Assembly: GCF_017654505.1 (NCBI RefSeq)
Contig: NC_054572.1
Span: 1,060,864 to 1,124,863, forward strand
DNA: 64,000 bases
Source: Polyodon spathula
Taxonomy: Eukaryota; Chordata; Actinopteri; Acipenseriformes; Polyodontidae
Direction of reading: 5' to 3'
The notes under the pieces were generated by a model, which was given only the letters and a program-made list of their open reading frames with translations, searched no databases and was not told the DNA's origin. Of the stretch, positions 36,978 through 50,063 are shown piece by piece. A program made the translations under genes and the position numbers. Position 1 is the first letter of the stretch, and each line of letters starts with the position of its first letter.

Positions 36978-39496
36978 GCTAACCAAACAAAAAAACCGTC
37001 CCAGACGTTTCATGAAAAACTATTTAACCATTATACCTGCTGCACTTAATATGACAAATACATACATTTAGCAGAAGCAATACAGTATAGGAAAAAAAAA
37101 AAACTGAGCTCAAAGCTTTACAATTGCTAAACAGGTGCAGAAAAAAAAAAAGTAATATAAAAAAAATATGAAAGCACTTCTCAAAAGCCAAGCCGTAATA
37201 TACATGAACACATTAAGATTGTAAAGTAACTTATCTAGTGTCATGAATGTTTGCTTTTTCATCAATGATCTCTGTGAACCTACACATTATAAAACAGGTT
37301 TACAAATGTACCTTTGAAGCATCCTTTTTAAAAATGCTGCAGTTCCTTTTCTTTTAAACAATCCTTAGATGCACAGCTCATAATTATCATTAATAGTATT
37401 TCATCTGGAGCACGGTTCCAAGCTGTAGTTTACTCTTTGGATATTTATGATGAACATTTATTTATAGCTACGTCGTCCCTTTCATAATGCCAGATCGTCT
37501 GTTATACAAAAAATCATAAACACATTGAAACAAAACAAAAGGCAATCCCACAAATCCTATCTTTCAATGATCTGGTTGGAATATCTGGGCACACCACCTG
37601 GGAGTAGAAAAGGAAAAATCTTTTGTACCTCGCAACCTGCAATATTCATGAAAAAAATCTATTTCTGAAATAAAATGCTGCCAGGACTTACACAGCAATC
37701 ACCTGGAAATACGGCGGCTGGCCGATTTAAGATGGTATTTCACAATTAGCTTAGTAAATGTCAAATGATTTCAACCATGTTCCAGCAGAACCACCTTCAA
37801 ATTTGTCACCATTGTTAATGCAATGCTTAACTTGAGTCTCTTAGCATTCCCATCTTTAATACTTGTCGGAGGGTGTCCACAGCTCAAACTTACCATGCGA
37901 TATACTCAAATCTTCCAAGTGAGGTTTCTACTTTAATTACTTAGACTGGTGAATACACAAACACTTGAGTCTTGTTTAAGCCAGTTAAAAAAAAAAAAAA
38001 AAAACATAAATAAATTTGTATCTTAAAAACCGTCCATTACATTCATTGGAGACAGCTTCTGTGTATTCGTTCAGACATTCCTCTTGCAGGAAACAGAAAT
38101 ACACAATACATATTGCTACTGCGTGAATTCACAGGGGAGTATTTCCACAGCCTGTCCACTTTTCTTTGCAACGAGAACAACAGAATGATTGTGCTATTAA
38201 GCATGCTTAATAACTGAAGATCTCAATTGCCCTTCCTGGCTCGTCAACAGCCAGTCTTCATTATAGTACAGTAATTGAAGAACACAATTAAGCTTCAGCA
38301 TAAAGGATGTGTGTCTACATAAGATATGCTAATAGATCACTTCAAAGTGGTGCCTATGGATTCAATGCAGACATTTTCAAGGCTGCCGACCTTTAATATT
38401 TTCCTCCTAATATTAATAACCCTTTTTTGAGAGGTAGTACTTCACATTATTAATTCAATGTTTATTTCTATGAATATTTTTGTCAGGCGTAGTGTGTGTC
38501 ATGTTGTTTGTACTTTTTGTAATAACCCAAGGTTACTATTGTGGGCGCATTGTATCGCAGAAATAAATATTGTTTTGGTATTTTTGTGGATACACGATCT
38601 CAACCTTATTAATATTTTGCTCTTAGAAAACCATTTCTGAAGAGGTAGTGTTTTTTTTTTTTTTTTTTATAATAAATCTGAATTATTATTATTTTGGTTA
38701 TTATTATTATTTTATTTTTTTTAAAACATTACTGTGAATATTCTGTCAGATGCATTTTTGACTACATAGATTAGCGACTACTGCTTTAAATCCTGTTTAA
38801 TGAATGACTGATTCGGGGCCCCATCTTTCACAAGAACTGATATGCTTTTCAAAAAACATAACAAAACTTACCAATTAGTTTTACACAAAATCTACACACT
38901 TTTTATTTTATTTACTATCATGTTTAGATTAGAAAGATATAAGATAGGTGAGCAGAGGTTTCCAATTTACTTATTTATTTTTTTAAATACTTATTAAAAA
39001 CACATTGAATAAGGGTGCGTCTCAGAATCTGCAGCATGACACAGTCTAAGACAAAAACCTTAAAAGATGTATTTTCTTGAGTCATAGTGATGAATCTACA
39101 AAGCTAAACTTGGTGAGCGGTACATCTCATTTACAATGAAAGACTGTCCTCATGGGTCCAAGCTTTGCCCACTTATTATTTCAAGTGCCTTACAAGAGCT
39201 ATATAAAAAAAAAGGGGTCCTAAGATTTTAATTCATCCTCTACCACGAGGCTTCACAAGATCCGTGTTCACAACACTATTTTAGCCTGAGTGTGAAAAAG
39301 GATACAGCTTTTTTTTTTTTCTTTAAGTGCTTTCTTTATAAAAGGAACTACACGAGGTTTATTAATACTGTTTGAGTTTTCGGCCTACCTTTTAACTTTT
39401 TGCTTCTCGGACTGCCAACGCTTGAAAGTGTTTTTAAGAAACCAAACAAATTTCTTTCTTTTTTTTTTGTTAACTTTGGTTTGGAATGCTCTGTGC

Positions 39497-39533
39497 GTAA
39501 GCAATCACATTTGTAAGCAATCACATTTGAAAA

Positions 39534-39604
<71 letters not shown>
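39497..39604. repeat. (AAAG)n microsatellite with a 16-bp direct repeat at its edge
   Basis: gtaagcaatcacattt occurs twice in tandem (39497-39529), followed by about eighteen AAAG units. Phe/Leu/Ser- or Lys/Glu/Arg-rich frames here are artefacts. Confidence 0.95.
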
Positions 39605-39857
39605 TATTATTTTGGCCAGTATTTTTTTTGAAAGAAAAAAAAAAAAAAAAAGTTTTTGGTTTCCTACAAGTTTCTTTGGTAACCTGTAACGAAATAAAAA
39701 TAAAAAACAAAACTATTAAGGAAAAACATATTATAATAGTAATAAAAGGTTATTAAATTTGGTATGGCACTACATCAATGGCATGCTTTTGTGCTCTCTG
39801 ACAAAAGTTAAAATCTCTTAAGCTGTTCCAAACAATTCAATTCACATAGTGAATTGT

Positions 39858-39862
39858 ATGTA

Positions 39863-39913
<51 letters not shown>
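39858..39913. repeat. (TA)n microsatellite
   Basis: About twenty TA units after a short tatatgtg variant. Confidence 0.95.
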
Positions 39914-39915
<2 letters not shown>

Positions 39916-40689
39916 CTTATAACTTAACTGATACTGTCACTGAACTGTTTGCCCACATCAAGAATCCACTACTTCTTGTTTTTTAAAACATTTGGCTACT
40001 CATCAAGGTAGATTCTTAGTGGAATGAGGTTTTCAGTGGCCGTGGTTGTTTAAAGCATTTTCTTTCTGTTTCAATATGACAGCAGACGTTAGTAAAGACA
40101 CAACATACATTGACTACTGCTGGAACTTGGGATGGATCGTTTAATGACTGTACAGAGGTCCTTTAGTACCCAGTTACACTACACCGCCCTGATGTAAAAC
40201 CAAGTCTCGCTATACAGGGTTTATCTTACATATCTCTACGTGTTAACCCTTACGGAAAGAAAATATATTTTCAATATATACAGATATTTGAAAGTAAAAA
40301 AAATCACAACATATGGTATATGTCAAACATATTTATGTGTTCATATATTAAATATAGGCTGTATTGTGAAGCCATATATTTAAAAAAAAAAAAAAAAAAA
40401 AAAAGAACCATAAAACACCATATTTTGAAAATATATTTCCGTTCCCTTTGGGAAGTGCTATTTTGTAAAAAAAAAAAATTAAATAAATAATAAAGTTAGA
40501 GGGAGACAGATATACTTATGGGCTGAAAACAATACTTGTTAACTTGAGACATCTAGTGTAGCAACTGTAAAATGTCATCCTTAGGTTTGTGATCTTTAGC
40601 AATAACTGCTGCTGTACATTCCCCTTTACAGTCACTCCCGTGGAAATGACAGTATTTAAAAGTACGCGGTGTCACTGGGAGCTGCTAGT

Positions 40690-41000
40690 TGGAGGACAGG
40701 ACACTGAAGACCATTAAAGCAAGACTTCATTAGATTTTCAGAGGCCATAAAACTCGTCTCAGATTGGAGGGCCTGGTCCCTTGATTTTCCTGAGGAATCC
40801 CCAATTAAAAATAACGCAAACCAAATTTAAAAATATTTGGGAGTTGTCCGATACAGCTGAGCAGAGCACCCAAACAAATTCAGGAGGGCCCAATTTTGTC
40901 TGTTCATAATTAATTTTGTTGATAGTGCTATGATGTTGTTGCCTGTAATTAGAAGCATATCACTTAGCGCCTTGATCTAAAAACATTGGAAATAACTACC
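40690..41000. promoter_or_regulatory. Candidate conserved block in FOXP4 3' UTR/flank
   Basis: Unique sequence with attcataattaattttg, cctgtaattagaagcat and ccccaattaaaaataacg, sites of homeodomain type. It begins about 0.75 kb past the stop, so it could act as UTR sequence or as an enhancer. Conservation cannot be tested here. Confidence 0.25.
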
Positions 41001-41743
41001 AGCACCACCACCACCACTACCACCCACACCTGAAAAAGAGGCCAAACAGATCTTTATCTTCAGTTCTCCTTAATGCAGTCTGTTGGCCGACGATGTTGAC
41101 CAATGTGTTTGAGAAGGGGTTAGGTACCTTTCTAGGTGTTTTTCAAGACACGGGGAACACACCAAGGGGACTGGTCTTCAGGAGTCAGTCAGCGGTCCGT
41201 TAGTCATTGTGGGTCCATTCAATGGATGCATTTTTTGAGGTAATTTTCAACACCCCCCTCCCCATCCCTCCAACAAATGTATATTTCAGAAAAAGCAATG
41301 TGATTAAATCAGAAAACACTGGTATCCATACTGATAAGGTATAGTAAGAGATGTACCTCCAAGTGGATCCCCACCCCCCTTCTTCTCAAGATGCCCAAAG
41401 CACCAATACATGTCACTTCACATTGTATAGCAGTTGATCCGAAGAAGCAGTGAAGAGGGACACTGCCTTCCTTTGTGGTCAAGGAAGCATCCAATCCAGA
41501 TTTTGGTCACCGGTCTTCAACAACGAAATTTGAGCAGAAGAGGAGAAGATAAAACTAACCAAAAGAAATATATATGTATCTATATAGAAAGACTTTCTGG
41601 AGAGCCTATGGGCCTTGAGTGGTGATCTGAAGAGCCCCAGTGCTGTGGCTAAAAAGTTTTTGAGCAGATGTGAGGCCTGACCCTGTTTGTTTTGTTTTTA
41701 CTTTACAAGTCGTAGAGAAAGCAGTGCTGGAGAACACACGCTC

Positions 41744-41897
41744 CTACTCCAGCTCCTCCACCGCTGGCAGCTCCTCCTCCATATCTCTCTCGTCGCCAGG
41801 CAACGTCAGGTTCTGGTTCATTGTTGTCATGAGCGTCACAGGCCTGTTGTCTTCCTCTAGCAACTCGGCGGGCTCTTCCTTGACGTGAATTTGATGC
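41744..41897 (-). CDS. FOXP4: FOXP4 last coding exon, acidic tail and stop
   Basis: Acceptor acttttgtcctcag opens 154 nt that end at TAG (41744-41746). It encodes HQIHVKEEPAELLEEDNRPV, a middle piece TLMTTMNQN, and an acidic end RDMEEELPAVEELE. HVKEEP contains the psi-K-x-E site that is SUMO-modified in FOXP1 and FOXP2. The acidic end matches the human EDRDLEEELPGEELS pattern. The 3' UTR continues to lower coordinates; no single poly(A) signal can be chosen with confidence. Candidate AATAAA on the minus strand occurs near 39356, 38460 and 37458. Confidence 0.97.
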
Positions 41898-42236
41898 CTG
41901 AGGACAAAAGTATTATTATTAACAACAACACCACCCCAGCCATTTTAAGTTGGCATGTTTATATCGTGTCACCATTTTGCAGTGGCATAAGTCACAGTTG
42001 TGCTTGTATGACTGGTTTCATAGACCTTAATCAATACTAAATATTGGACTAATGTTTAACAAGGTAACCCAAGAACAGTGCTAAATCAGGGTCTGTGAAA
42101 CCAGCCAATGTTAAACCAGTTTGTCTAACAGGACAGGAGTGCCCAGGGCTGCACAGGAGTTCCATACCCATTGTTGTAGCGCATCACAAAAGGGTCTGAT
42201 TCCAGTTCTCAAAGCACGTTACAAAAGGGTCCTTAC

Positions 42237-42409
42237 CCGTACTGCCTGGGGGAAAGCCCCGGGCTGCTGCTGCCATTGCTGTGGATCTGCTCCACGGTGC
42301 TGCTGACGTCATCGTGGCCCACGTGGAGCATGTTCATGCTGCTGCCAGTCGACGTGTTCAACAGGGTGGGGCTGTTGAGCAGGGGTAGGCTGCTCTCTGC
42401 CAGGGCCGC
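42237..42409 (-). CDS. FOXP4: FOXP4 coding exon, C-terminal tail part 1
   Basis: The acceptor is a GT-rich tract ending gttccag; the donor is GG|gtaagg. The 173 nt encode [20 protein letters not shown], then [13 protein letters not shown], then [14 protein letters not shown]. Human FOXP4 has AALAESSFPLLNSPGMLN, SHDDV and SNGSSSPPRLSPPQY in the same order. The Ser/Pro-rich end is a likely phosphorylated, disordered tail. The final GG joins G of the last exon to give Gly. Confidence 0.96.
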
Positions 42410-42589
42410 CTGGAACACACACACAGCAATGCATTATACAAGGGGCACTGCACCCAGAAAGTGCTTCAATCTCAGTGGAATGAGGATATGCTAGCGCTTT
42501 TATCTAGCATTCTCCTCCATTGCTTTTCTTCTGTATCTATATATATAAAATTGATTATTATTATTAGTATTATTATGTAATTATTACTT

Positions 42590-42685
42590 ATTCTTGATAC
42601 TGCATTCTTTTGTTCTCTTTTCAACCGACATGTAAAGCATTCTGAGATACTGTGGTACAAAAGGTGCTATATAAATAAAATACAT
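42590..42685 (+). mobile_element. L2/CR1-type LINE or SINE 3' tail
   Basis: The text catgtaaagcattctgagat followed by aaaggtgctatataaataaa is the classic tail of L2-like elements and the SINEs that use them (gtaaagcgctttgag ... aaaggcgctatataaataaa). Only the last 100 bp or so are present. Confidence 0.75.
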
Positions 42686-43473
42686 GGGATACAGAATAGT
42701 CAGTACAAGGAAATAAAGGTTGATTGAATTACTAAACAAAGATGCTGCAATTAGCAGCTGTAGGTTTTCTATTAACTAATGACCATAGCGAACATAACTT
42801 TCCAAATACATAATACAGTGTGCAGCATCTATCAGGCTGTCCCATTAGTATTTGTGTGTGTCTAACGCCAGCACTTCAGTTTGGCCACTAGGGGTCTCCT
42901 GTTCACAACAATCTGAACTGCCTGCCTCTATTGCTGTAGAGTAGTGGCATTTACTTAAAAAGGTGGGTCAGAACCAATGTACTTGTTCATAAAGTATGCA
43001 TGATCTCATTTCCGATGCTCCAGATTCCCTGGGTTTAACTCATCTATTAAGAGATGTGTGCAATTTCATGGGGCTGCTTACCTTACACTTTGAAATGCAT
43101 GAAACAGCTATGCACAGCACAGGGCAATTTGGAGTCGACATTCCACTTTTGAATACTAACAGCATTAGCTCAGTAATGAGTCAATGATGAAACTCTGCAG
43201 GGAGGTAGCACAGCCTTGGAAAGGTTAACACATGTTTAAATGGGTAATATTTTTAGAAGGTTCTTCCTCTATAAGCCCGTTTTGAATAAATTGGCTCTGA
43301 CAAATGTAATAAAGACTGACCCAACATGGATATTGGATTGGGAGATTTAACACAACCGTACTATTTCTGGCTCACTTCATGCACAGCGTAAGAGTTTGTG
43401 ATGCTTTTCAATAACAGGGCAGAGGTTACAGTCTCCCAAATAACTACCTCTCCCCAAAGTTTTATCATTAAAT

Positions 43474-43796
43474 CCTAACTGAAAACCGAGAGCCATTTCA
43501 AAACAAATGATCCTTTCTGAAGCTGTGTAAACACCACTAGTGCCAAGATAAACTCTGCGCTGAAATAAATAAAAAACAAGAAAACTATAAAACAACCAGA
43601 AACACTTGCATTAATTGCCAAACCTTCCACCCTAACTGAAAATCGAGAACCATTTCAAAACGAATTATTGTTTCTGAAGCTGTGTAAACACCACTAGTGC
43701 CAAGATAAACTCTGCGCTGAAATAAATAAAATAAAAAAAACAAGAAAAACGACAAAACAACCAGAAACACTGGCATCAAATCGCCAAACCTTCCAT
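43474..43796. repeat. 157-bp tandem duplication, two copies
   Basis: Copy 1 (43474-43630) and copy 2 (43631-43796) both begin cctaactgaaaa and contain the identical core gaagctgtgtaaacaccact and gataaactctgcgctgaaat, ending ccaaaccttcca. They differ at about a dozen sites and by an 8-bp A-rich insertion in copy 2. Confidence 0.95.
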
Positions 43797-44858
43797 TTCT
43801 TCAGCCCGTACTTCGAAACTCATATCGGCCTGCCAGTTCCATTAGCCGCATTATTATTATTGTTGTTGTTCCCTTTTATTTTTAATTAGCTGTGGCAGCC
43901 ATGTTATGACCTGGAGGACACAAGCTTCACACATTAAGCACCTCAGATAGGCCAAGCCTGAGCTCGAATGATGCCTTATTAATAGGTTGCTTAAGGCCTG
44001 CATTTTTTCATGACAGCATTTTACAGAGGTTAGAGAAAAATAAAGGGCAAGGCATCTTTCGACAGAAACAGTTCTTGTAGCGGTCATGCTCAATATTTAT
44101 ACTGTATACATATGTAGCCTCTGTAGATAGACCGATATTGAGACCCTGATACTGATGTGATGCAGCTATCTGAAATGTCTGTGTCAGATGGAAATGACGT
44201 CACATTATATATGCTGTTAAGGATACACACAGAGTTTCACCCCACTGTCTTTCAGTGCACCCTCACATTTGTGGAGTGGATATCAGCTTGTATCACACAG
44301 CCCTCCTATATGCTGTTGTCTCTCATATCTATCACAATACACAATGAAGGATTGTGAGTCATTGTTACAGATCTCAGCTCAGTGTTTTGCTGCCGCTCTG
44401 GTCCTTGACTGTTTGGTTCAAGAACAAACACACACAGGTGTTTTATTTTACAACCAGGGACGCATTGCTCTGCCGGGCTTGTAAGAGGAAACAAACTCTC
44501 TTATATATGCTGATGTGTAGATTGTAGCAGTCAAAGCACTGGAGCAAGCTGTGTTACTATTGTTTACATAAGCTTGAAATGCATGTTCCCGTCTGAAGTG
44601 AACCCAAATGCCTCGCTCCCTTATTGATATTCCTTTCATTTCCGAGGACAGCCCAAGACTGATATCATGCCATGACCCTAATTGGCAAACAGTTGATGCA
44701 ATAAATCATCCTGGATTGCTTTGCTATCGGTGCGGCAATGGTCTGGAAGTTGCTAATTCAAATCAGGATGCATGTACAGGATGAAGGCCGGTCAGCTGGA
44801 CTTGCATTTGAAGTACCGTCGGACTTCTACATTAATACAATACAGCAGGCCGACTCAC

Positions 44859-44925
44859 CTGATAGCTTGCGTTAAGAGATCCATAGCCAAGTCCTGAAAT
44901 CATATTCTTTACTAAAGTTGGGCTT
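44859..44925 (-). CDS. FOXP4: FOXP4 coding exon, post-forkhead
   Basis: The acceptor (ttttttttccag) and donor CAG|gtgagt bound 67 nt. The first base completes Gly, followed by [20 protein letters not shown] and YQ. Human FOXP4 has [22 protein letters not shown] here, an almost identical peptide. No known domain; it links the forkhead to the C-terminal tail. Confidence 0.96.
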
Positions 44926-45143
44926 CTGGAAAAAAAAAAAATATGAATGTCTACGATTATACAAGGAGTGAAAGTCTGGTCTTGTCTAATTATATTAAAC
45001 AAAATTAGCACAAGATCAAAAGTTTTTTTTTTGTTTTTGTTTAATTTTTTAAACTACTAGACACTTGAAGAACGAGGCTATTTTTGCCTGTCATTGGAGA
45101 CGCAGCCAATCCCTATATATGTCCAGCTGGGTACTGGTACCTA

Positions 45144-45431
<288 letters not shown>

Positions 45432-45779
45432 CTAATTAAAAAGGATATGCTTGAAGAGGAGAAGGCAAGGATGTGAACTATTCCGTTTCTTTTACCCTTT
45501 ATATGCCACTTCCTTCAACGGTCCAGATTTCATTTTAAAACCAGTTAAATAATTAACTCAGGTTTTCAAAGTCTGAATTTCATTCTTTACCGTGACATAT
45601 ATAATATATATAAAACAATAGATATATTCTACACATACTGGACTAATGCATACAGTTCTGTGCCAAAGGGCCATTGGACTAACTAGCTCTGTAAGACATC
45701 ACAATATTAACATCTGCATTTCTGATGATAAAATAAAAAGATGGTCCCGCTTTAAATTTCACTAATCAGCCACTATCTA

Positions 45780-46150
45780 GAAAAACACCCCCAGGGGAGT
45801 CGAATTCCTTTTCATCTGCTATTTGTAGTATGTTCATGCCCAATTTCATTACCAATTTTAATTCGTGTATAATTAAATCCAGTGTATTTTTTCTGACACG
45901 CTTTTTTAATCCATAAGGGAAGGATGCTGAGGGTGGAATCACTCCTAACCATAATTACAAGTGCCATAATCACGCTAGCCCTCCCGTCTTTGAATAAATT
46001 TCCTCACGCTGGAGCGGCGATGCTTAGTTTTGCAAATTAGTATGACCCCAATTTCAGACGGCCACCTCGCGAATTTTATTTGCATTCCCATTCGTGATGA
46101 AAGACTAATTCTCCCAGTTAAAACATTAGCAGCAATTGAAAGGGGTCAGC
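45780..46150. promoter_or_regulatory. Candidate conserved noncoding element in FOXP4 forkhead intron
   Basis: Unique, repeat-free stretch dense in homeobox and POU-type sites: ccaattttaattcgtgtata and ttaaatccagtg (about 45850-45880), gttttgcaaattagtatgac (about 46030), tttatttgcattcccattcg (about 46078) and gaaagactaattctccc. Such blocks inside FOXP introns are commonly deeply conserved enhancers; here it is inference from composition. Confidence 0.4.
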
Positions 46151-46592
46151 CACTGCAGACACAAACAAAAACGCCTCAGCTGTCAAAAGAGGGTGGAAAA
46201 AAATAGCTTTCAAGAGTTATTAAAAATGTGCAGCTAGCAACAAAAACAGCATCTAAAAGTGCCTGAGAATCCTGTAACGTACTGTACAAGGTACCTGCGT
46301 ATTAAAGACTTGTCAGCTATTCCTGTAAAGTAACCCCTACTGCGATGCCAGTAACCCTGTATTGATATTGCGCCTCTGTGTGTGTAAACCCAGGTGTTAT
46401 TATGGGCACAGACGAGGCTTGGCATGTTATAACACACACAAAGGATACCGAGCTCAGATACATAGAGGAAGATGGTGTTACTCGTGATTCAAACCTAGCA
46501 CTTGTATGAAAAAGCTTTTTTGTTTTAGTTGTCTTTCCAAATCGAAATTACAACTCCAGCAGCAAGCTCATTTGCACTGAGCATGTGCAAAT

Positions 46593-46630
46593 TAATTAGT
46601 AAATAAATAAATAAATAAATAAATAATAAA
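46593..46630. repeat. (AAAT)n microsatellite
   Basis: About eight AAAT units with a final irregular unit. Confidence 0.9.
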
Positions 46631-47440
46631 TTAAGTGGGGCCATCATCTAAATACAGACGGAGGGATGAACGGACAGACAGACGCCTCCTTACATCCCCA
46701 GGACCTGACACTCTATAACTAAATAACGTTAACACCAAATTTCATGACAGTTGGAAAAGCGGCTCTCCAGATATATGAAAAAGTAATTGAGACATACAGA
46801 TGGATGGGGGATAATAGGGGTCTCTATCAAACTTCTTTTTTTTTGTGATTCACACTATTAAAAACCCTGTCTTATGACCCATCGATTATCTACAGTATGT
46901 ACATGAAAAGCACCAGAAGTCATAAAAGACTGTTAGGCCTTTTAAATAATTCACAAGGTCTGAACACTGAAAAGCTCGCTCGAGAAAGGTTTCATCTTCC
47001 TGGTATCAAGCTAAAGCCATTAATTGTTATCTTTCATAAAATATGAAATGAGTGGTAAAAGATATTCCACACGGCCCCGATCAGCAGCCCAGCAGCACGA
47101 CTACCGGTAATGATCTAACCGGAGCCTTCCACGCAACCTCTGGTGTTGAAGGTGTCGCCGGCAGGCATGTTCAAGTCAAACGAGGGGACTGTGCAGAAAT
47201 GACATTTCAAAAGAAAGTAACCCGCTTTCTCTTCGGCTTCGCAGCAAAGACATTAGGAGATGGGTTGAAATGTGGCGGTGGATGTTGCTGCTGCAAAGAG
47301 TGTCCTGCAGGCTGGTGTATGGGGGGGGGGGTATGAACTGCTGAAATGAGATGTAACACTACTGTAGAGAAGCATTTATAATGTGTCTGCACCATGTCTG
47401 ATGAGATTACCAAGACATGTTAATGGATTCGGGTTTTGGT

Positions 47441-47567
47441 ATTATTCCACTTGCAAGAGAAGTTAAGAATGCGTTCATTTACCAGCATCACTGCCAAGCT
47501 GCTTTATTAGCGCGGTTGGTTTAGCTGACAGAGGAGGCAGGTTTGATGCCTGCAAGTGGAATTATTC
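47441..47567. repeat. Short inverted repeat enclosing tRNA-like sequence
   Basis: attattccacttgca (47441-47455) is matched by its inverse tgcaagtggaattat (47551-47565) with two mismatches. Between them, ttagcgcggttggtttagct and ggcaggtttgatgcctgc resemble Pol III A and B boxes. Possibly a small SINE or MITE; could be chance. Confidence 0.3.
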
Positions 47568-48534
47568 GATTAAGATTTCCCTGATGAGTTGGACAGGTTC
47601 AGTATGAAGCCCAGGTTGTGTAGGATAACCACATTGCAATGGAGTGAAGGATAAGGAACGACACCCTTTAAGAGACAGGGTAGCGTGTGTGTAATTGGGG
47701 CAGTTCACGTTGCTACGTCCCATGCTGGATAAATAGGGCGGCTTTACATACCAGTGCCAGTACGCCAGCACCTTTCAATAGCACTGCAATACAGTACAGA
47801 TTCCTACACTGTTATGGCAAGTGAAGCATGTACAATACACTGCTGAGCGAAAGCCAGCATGCTTGATATGTTCTAAAACTACGCTCTGGCAAAGTAAACT
47901 TTTACAACAATCCAGTAGGTTAAATGCAGTAGGCTGTGGCTGCCCACCGGTGCTGTCCTGCAGTGCAATTCGCTCAGTGCGCACACAGCAGCAGGTCTAG
48001 GGATGGAACAATCCTCTCTGCTCACAGCAGATCTCGCGCACAGATAGAGCGATCTCCAGAGCCGAGAGCCCCACATTAACCATGCACCGCAAATTAAATA
48101 GGGAGATAAGGAAGAGCTTTATTGCGGTGAACTTTATGTAATGTGCCTGCAGTCAGATAGAGGAAAACTGAACAAACAGGCATCGCCACCGTCTGTCTAC
48201 AATTGCTGTTACCCCAAGACAATGAATTCTCCTGAGTGAGGCAGCTCTTTACATCAAAACAAATAAATAGCAGAGTCCTTTGTTGTAATTGGATTTGAAT
48301 ACAGTGCTCATAAAACTAAGGGAAAGGCTACAGCTAGGTATACTATGGCTGTGGCTCTTACACTAACTTGAAGGACGCCCCACTGTAAATCCCCACCTCT
48401 GCACAGACTGCCACTGGACAGAGCAGAGACTGGATAGTTATAAAAAGGATTGGTTCCACTTATTTATGGGTCCTTCTCTGATTCAGACAGATTAAATGTG
48501 TATCTAAAGTAACACGGAGACAGCTGATTATTAT

Positions 48535-48760
48535 ATTTAAATCAGTAAGCGCATTTTGCATTGTCGTGCTCCTCGTTTGTGGAACTCTACTCTGGTCGAT
48601 CAGGCAGGTTGAAACGTTGGATTCTTTAAAGTCTAAATTTAAAATATTTACTTATTGATGTGCTTTTACAGAACTGATTGTAGCTGGAGTGTACAGTGCT
48701 CTGGGATGCCATGGTGTGAAAGGCGCTATATACATTTGTGTTACATTGCATGAAAATATA
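48535..48760 (+). mobile_element. L2-type LINE 3' fragment
   Basis: The stretch contains, in order, the end of a reverse transcriptase coding tail (gtggaactctactctggtc, tctttaaagtctaaatttaa, tacttattgatgtgctttta) and the tail gtacagtgctctgggatgcc and gaaaggcgctatatacattt. This is the layout of the 3' end of L2 elements in fish. It is degraded and truncated. Confidence 0.75.
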
Positions 48761-49318
48761 GGTAATATAGGTTTGTATGTCATCAGACAGATTTATTTTA
48801 GACCCCTATAGCAGGGAATGATCCTCACCACGTCTATCGTTTGGCAATAGTTAAAGATTCATACATTTTTCAGCTAAACCGGTCTGGCAGAATTAAAAAT
48901 CTTCCACGCCCCAGCTATGCACACCTCCAAAGCAAACTTCACACACTTGACTCTAAACTAGTTTTTTCCCCACACAACAAACACAAGCCTGTGTGACAAA
49001 AGGACTCCTGGCAGGGGATGACACGATGATCTGTTTTTTTATCACCAAACAACAACAAATAAAACAAATAAAAAAGGGCGAGGGAGCTGCAAGTCTGTCT
49101 CAACACGTCGCTATTTCTCATTTCTGTGAAGTAGGAGGGCCTGAAACGAACCAGCTGAAACAAGCCGTGCATTTATTCATCTATTCTTTTCCTGACTCAT
49201 TATTTGTACGTTCCATTCTATACTTATATTTTCTGTTGCCGATGTTACAGCTGGAGAGCAGGGTTTTATAAGAAAAATAAAAAGGACCGCAACTCTAATG
49301 ACTGGTGAATCACAACTA

Positions 49319-49672
<354 letters not shown>

Positions 49673-49795
49673 TTACACCCTTTCATAGCTCAATAACAAT
49701 TGATTGCCTAACTAGGTTTACATCATTGGTCCAAACTCTCCATCATCCTTCCTGCTCTGCTAAAGAGCGTCATTTGAATCAACAAGTCTCCTTAC

Positions 49796-49872
49796 ATGTC
49801 GTATGAGCGAGGCGTAGGTAAAGGGAGGTCTGACATCGGCATTTTTGTAGAATTCCTGATTCTGTGCAAGCT
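49796..49872 (-). CDS. FOXP4: FOXP4 coding exon, start of the forkhead domain
   Basis: The acceptor is tatatgtatacag, preceded by a T-run and A-run; the donor is CAT|gtaagg. The exon encodes [20 protein letters not shown] then [17 protein letters not shown] is the first helix of the forkhead domain. The first two bases complete a Glu codon. The last residue is His (CAT); a Gln is common at this place in FOXP1/2. The change is conservative and at an exon edge, and there is no sign of damage. Confidence 0.96.
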
Positions 49873-50063
49873 CTGTATACATATAACATTTTTTTAAAAA
49901 AAAAAGCACAGAAGAGTTAGAATCTTTGCTTGTGAGCAGATTGTAAAAAAACACAAAAGCTACTATGGTACAAATCACAGATTAAAAAATACAAAATCTC
50001 TTAGTTATTACTGACCCATTGCTAACTGGAGCTGTAAACTGCAGTAGCCTCCATGGCCCTTAC

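Larger units (their letters stand above)
25723..41743. other. Region between MDFI start exon and FOXP4 stop
   Basis: About 16 kb. The right part (below 41743) must include the FOXP4 3' UTR; the left part should hold the MDFI 5' noncoding exon and promoter, which were not located. No other coding exon is supported on either strand. Contents are simple repeats, one LINE-type tail (32490-32590) and AT-rich unique sequence. Confidence 0.6.
42410..44858 (-). other. FOXP4: FOXP4 intron with L2-like tail and tandem duplication
   Basis: About 2.4 kb. It holds an L2-type 3' tail (42590-42685) and a 157-bp two-copy tandem duplication (43474-43796). No extra coding exon is seen. Confidence 0.7.
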
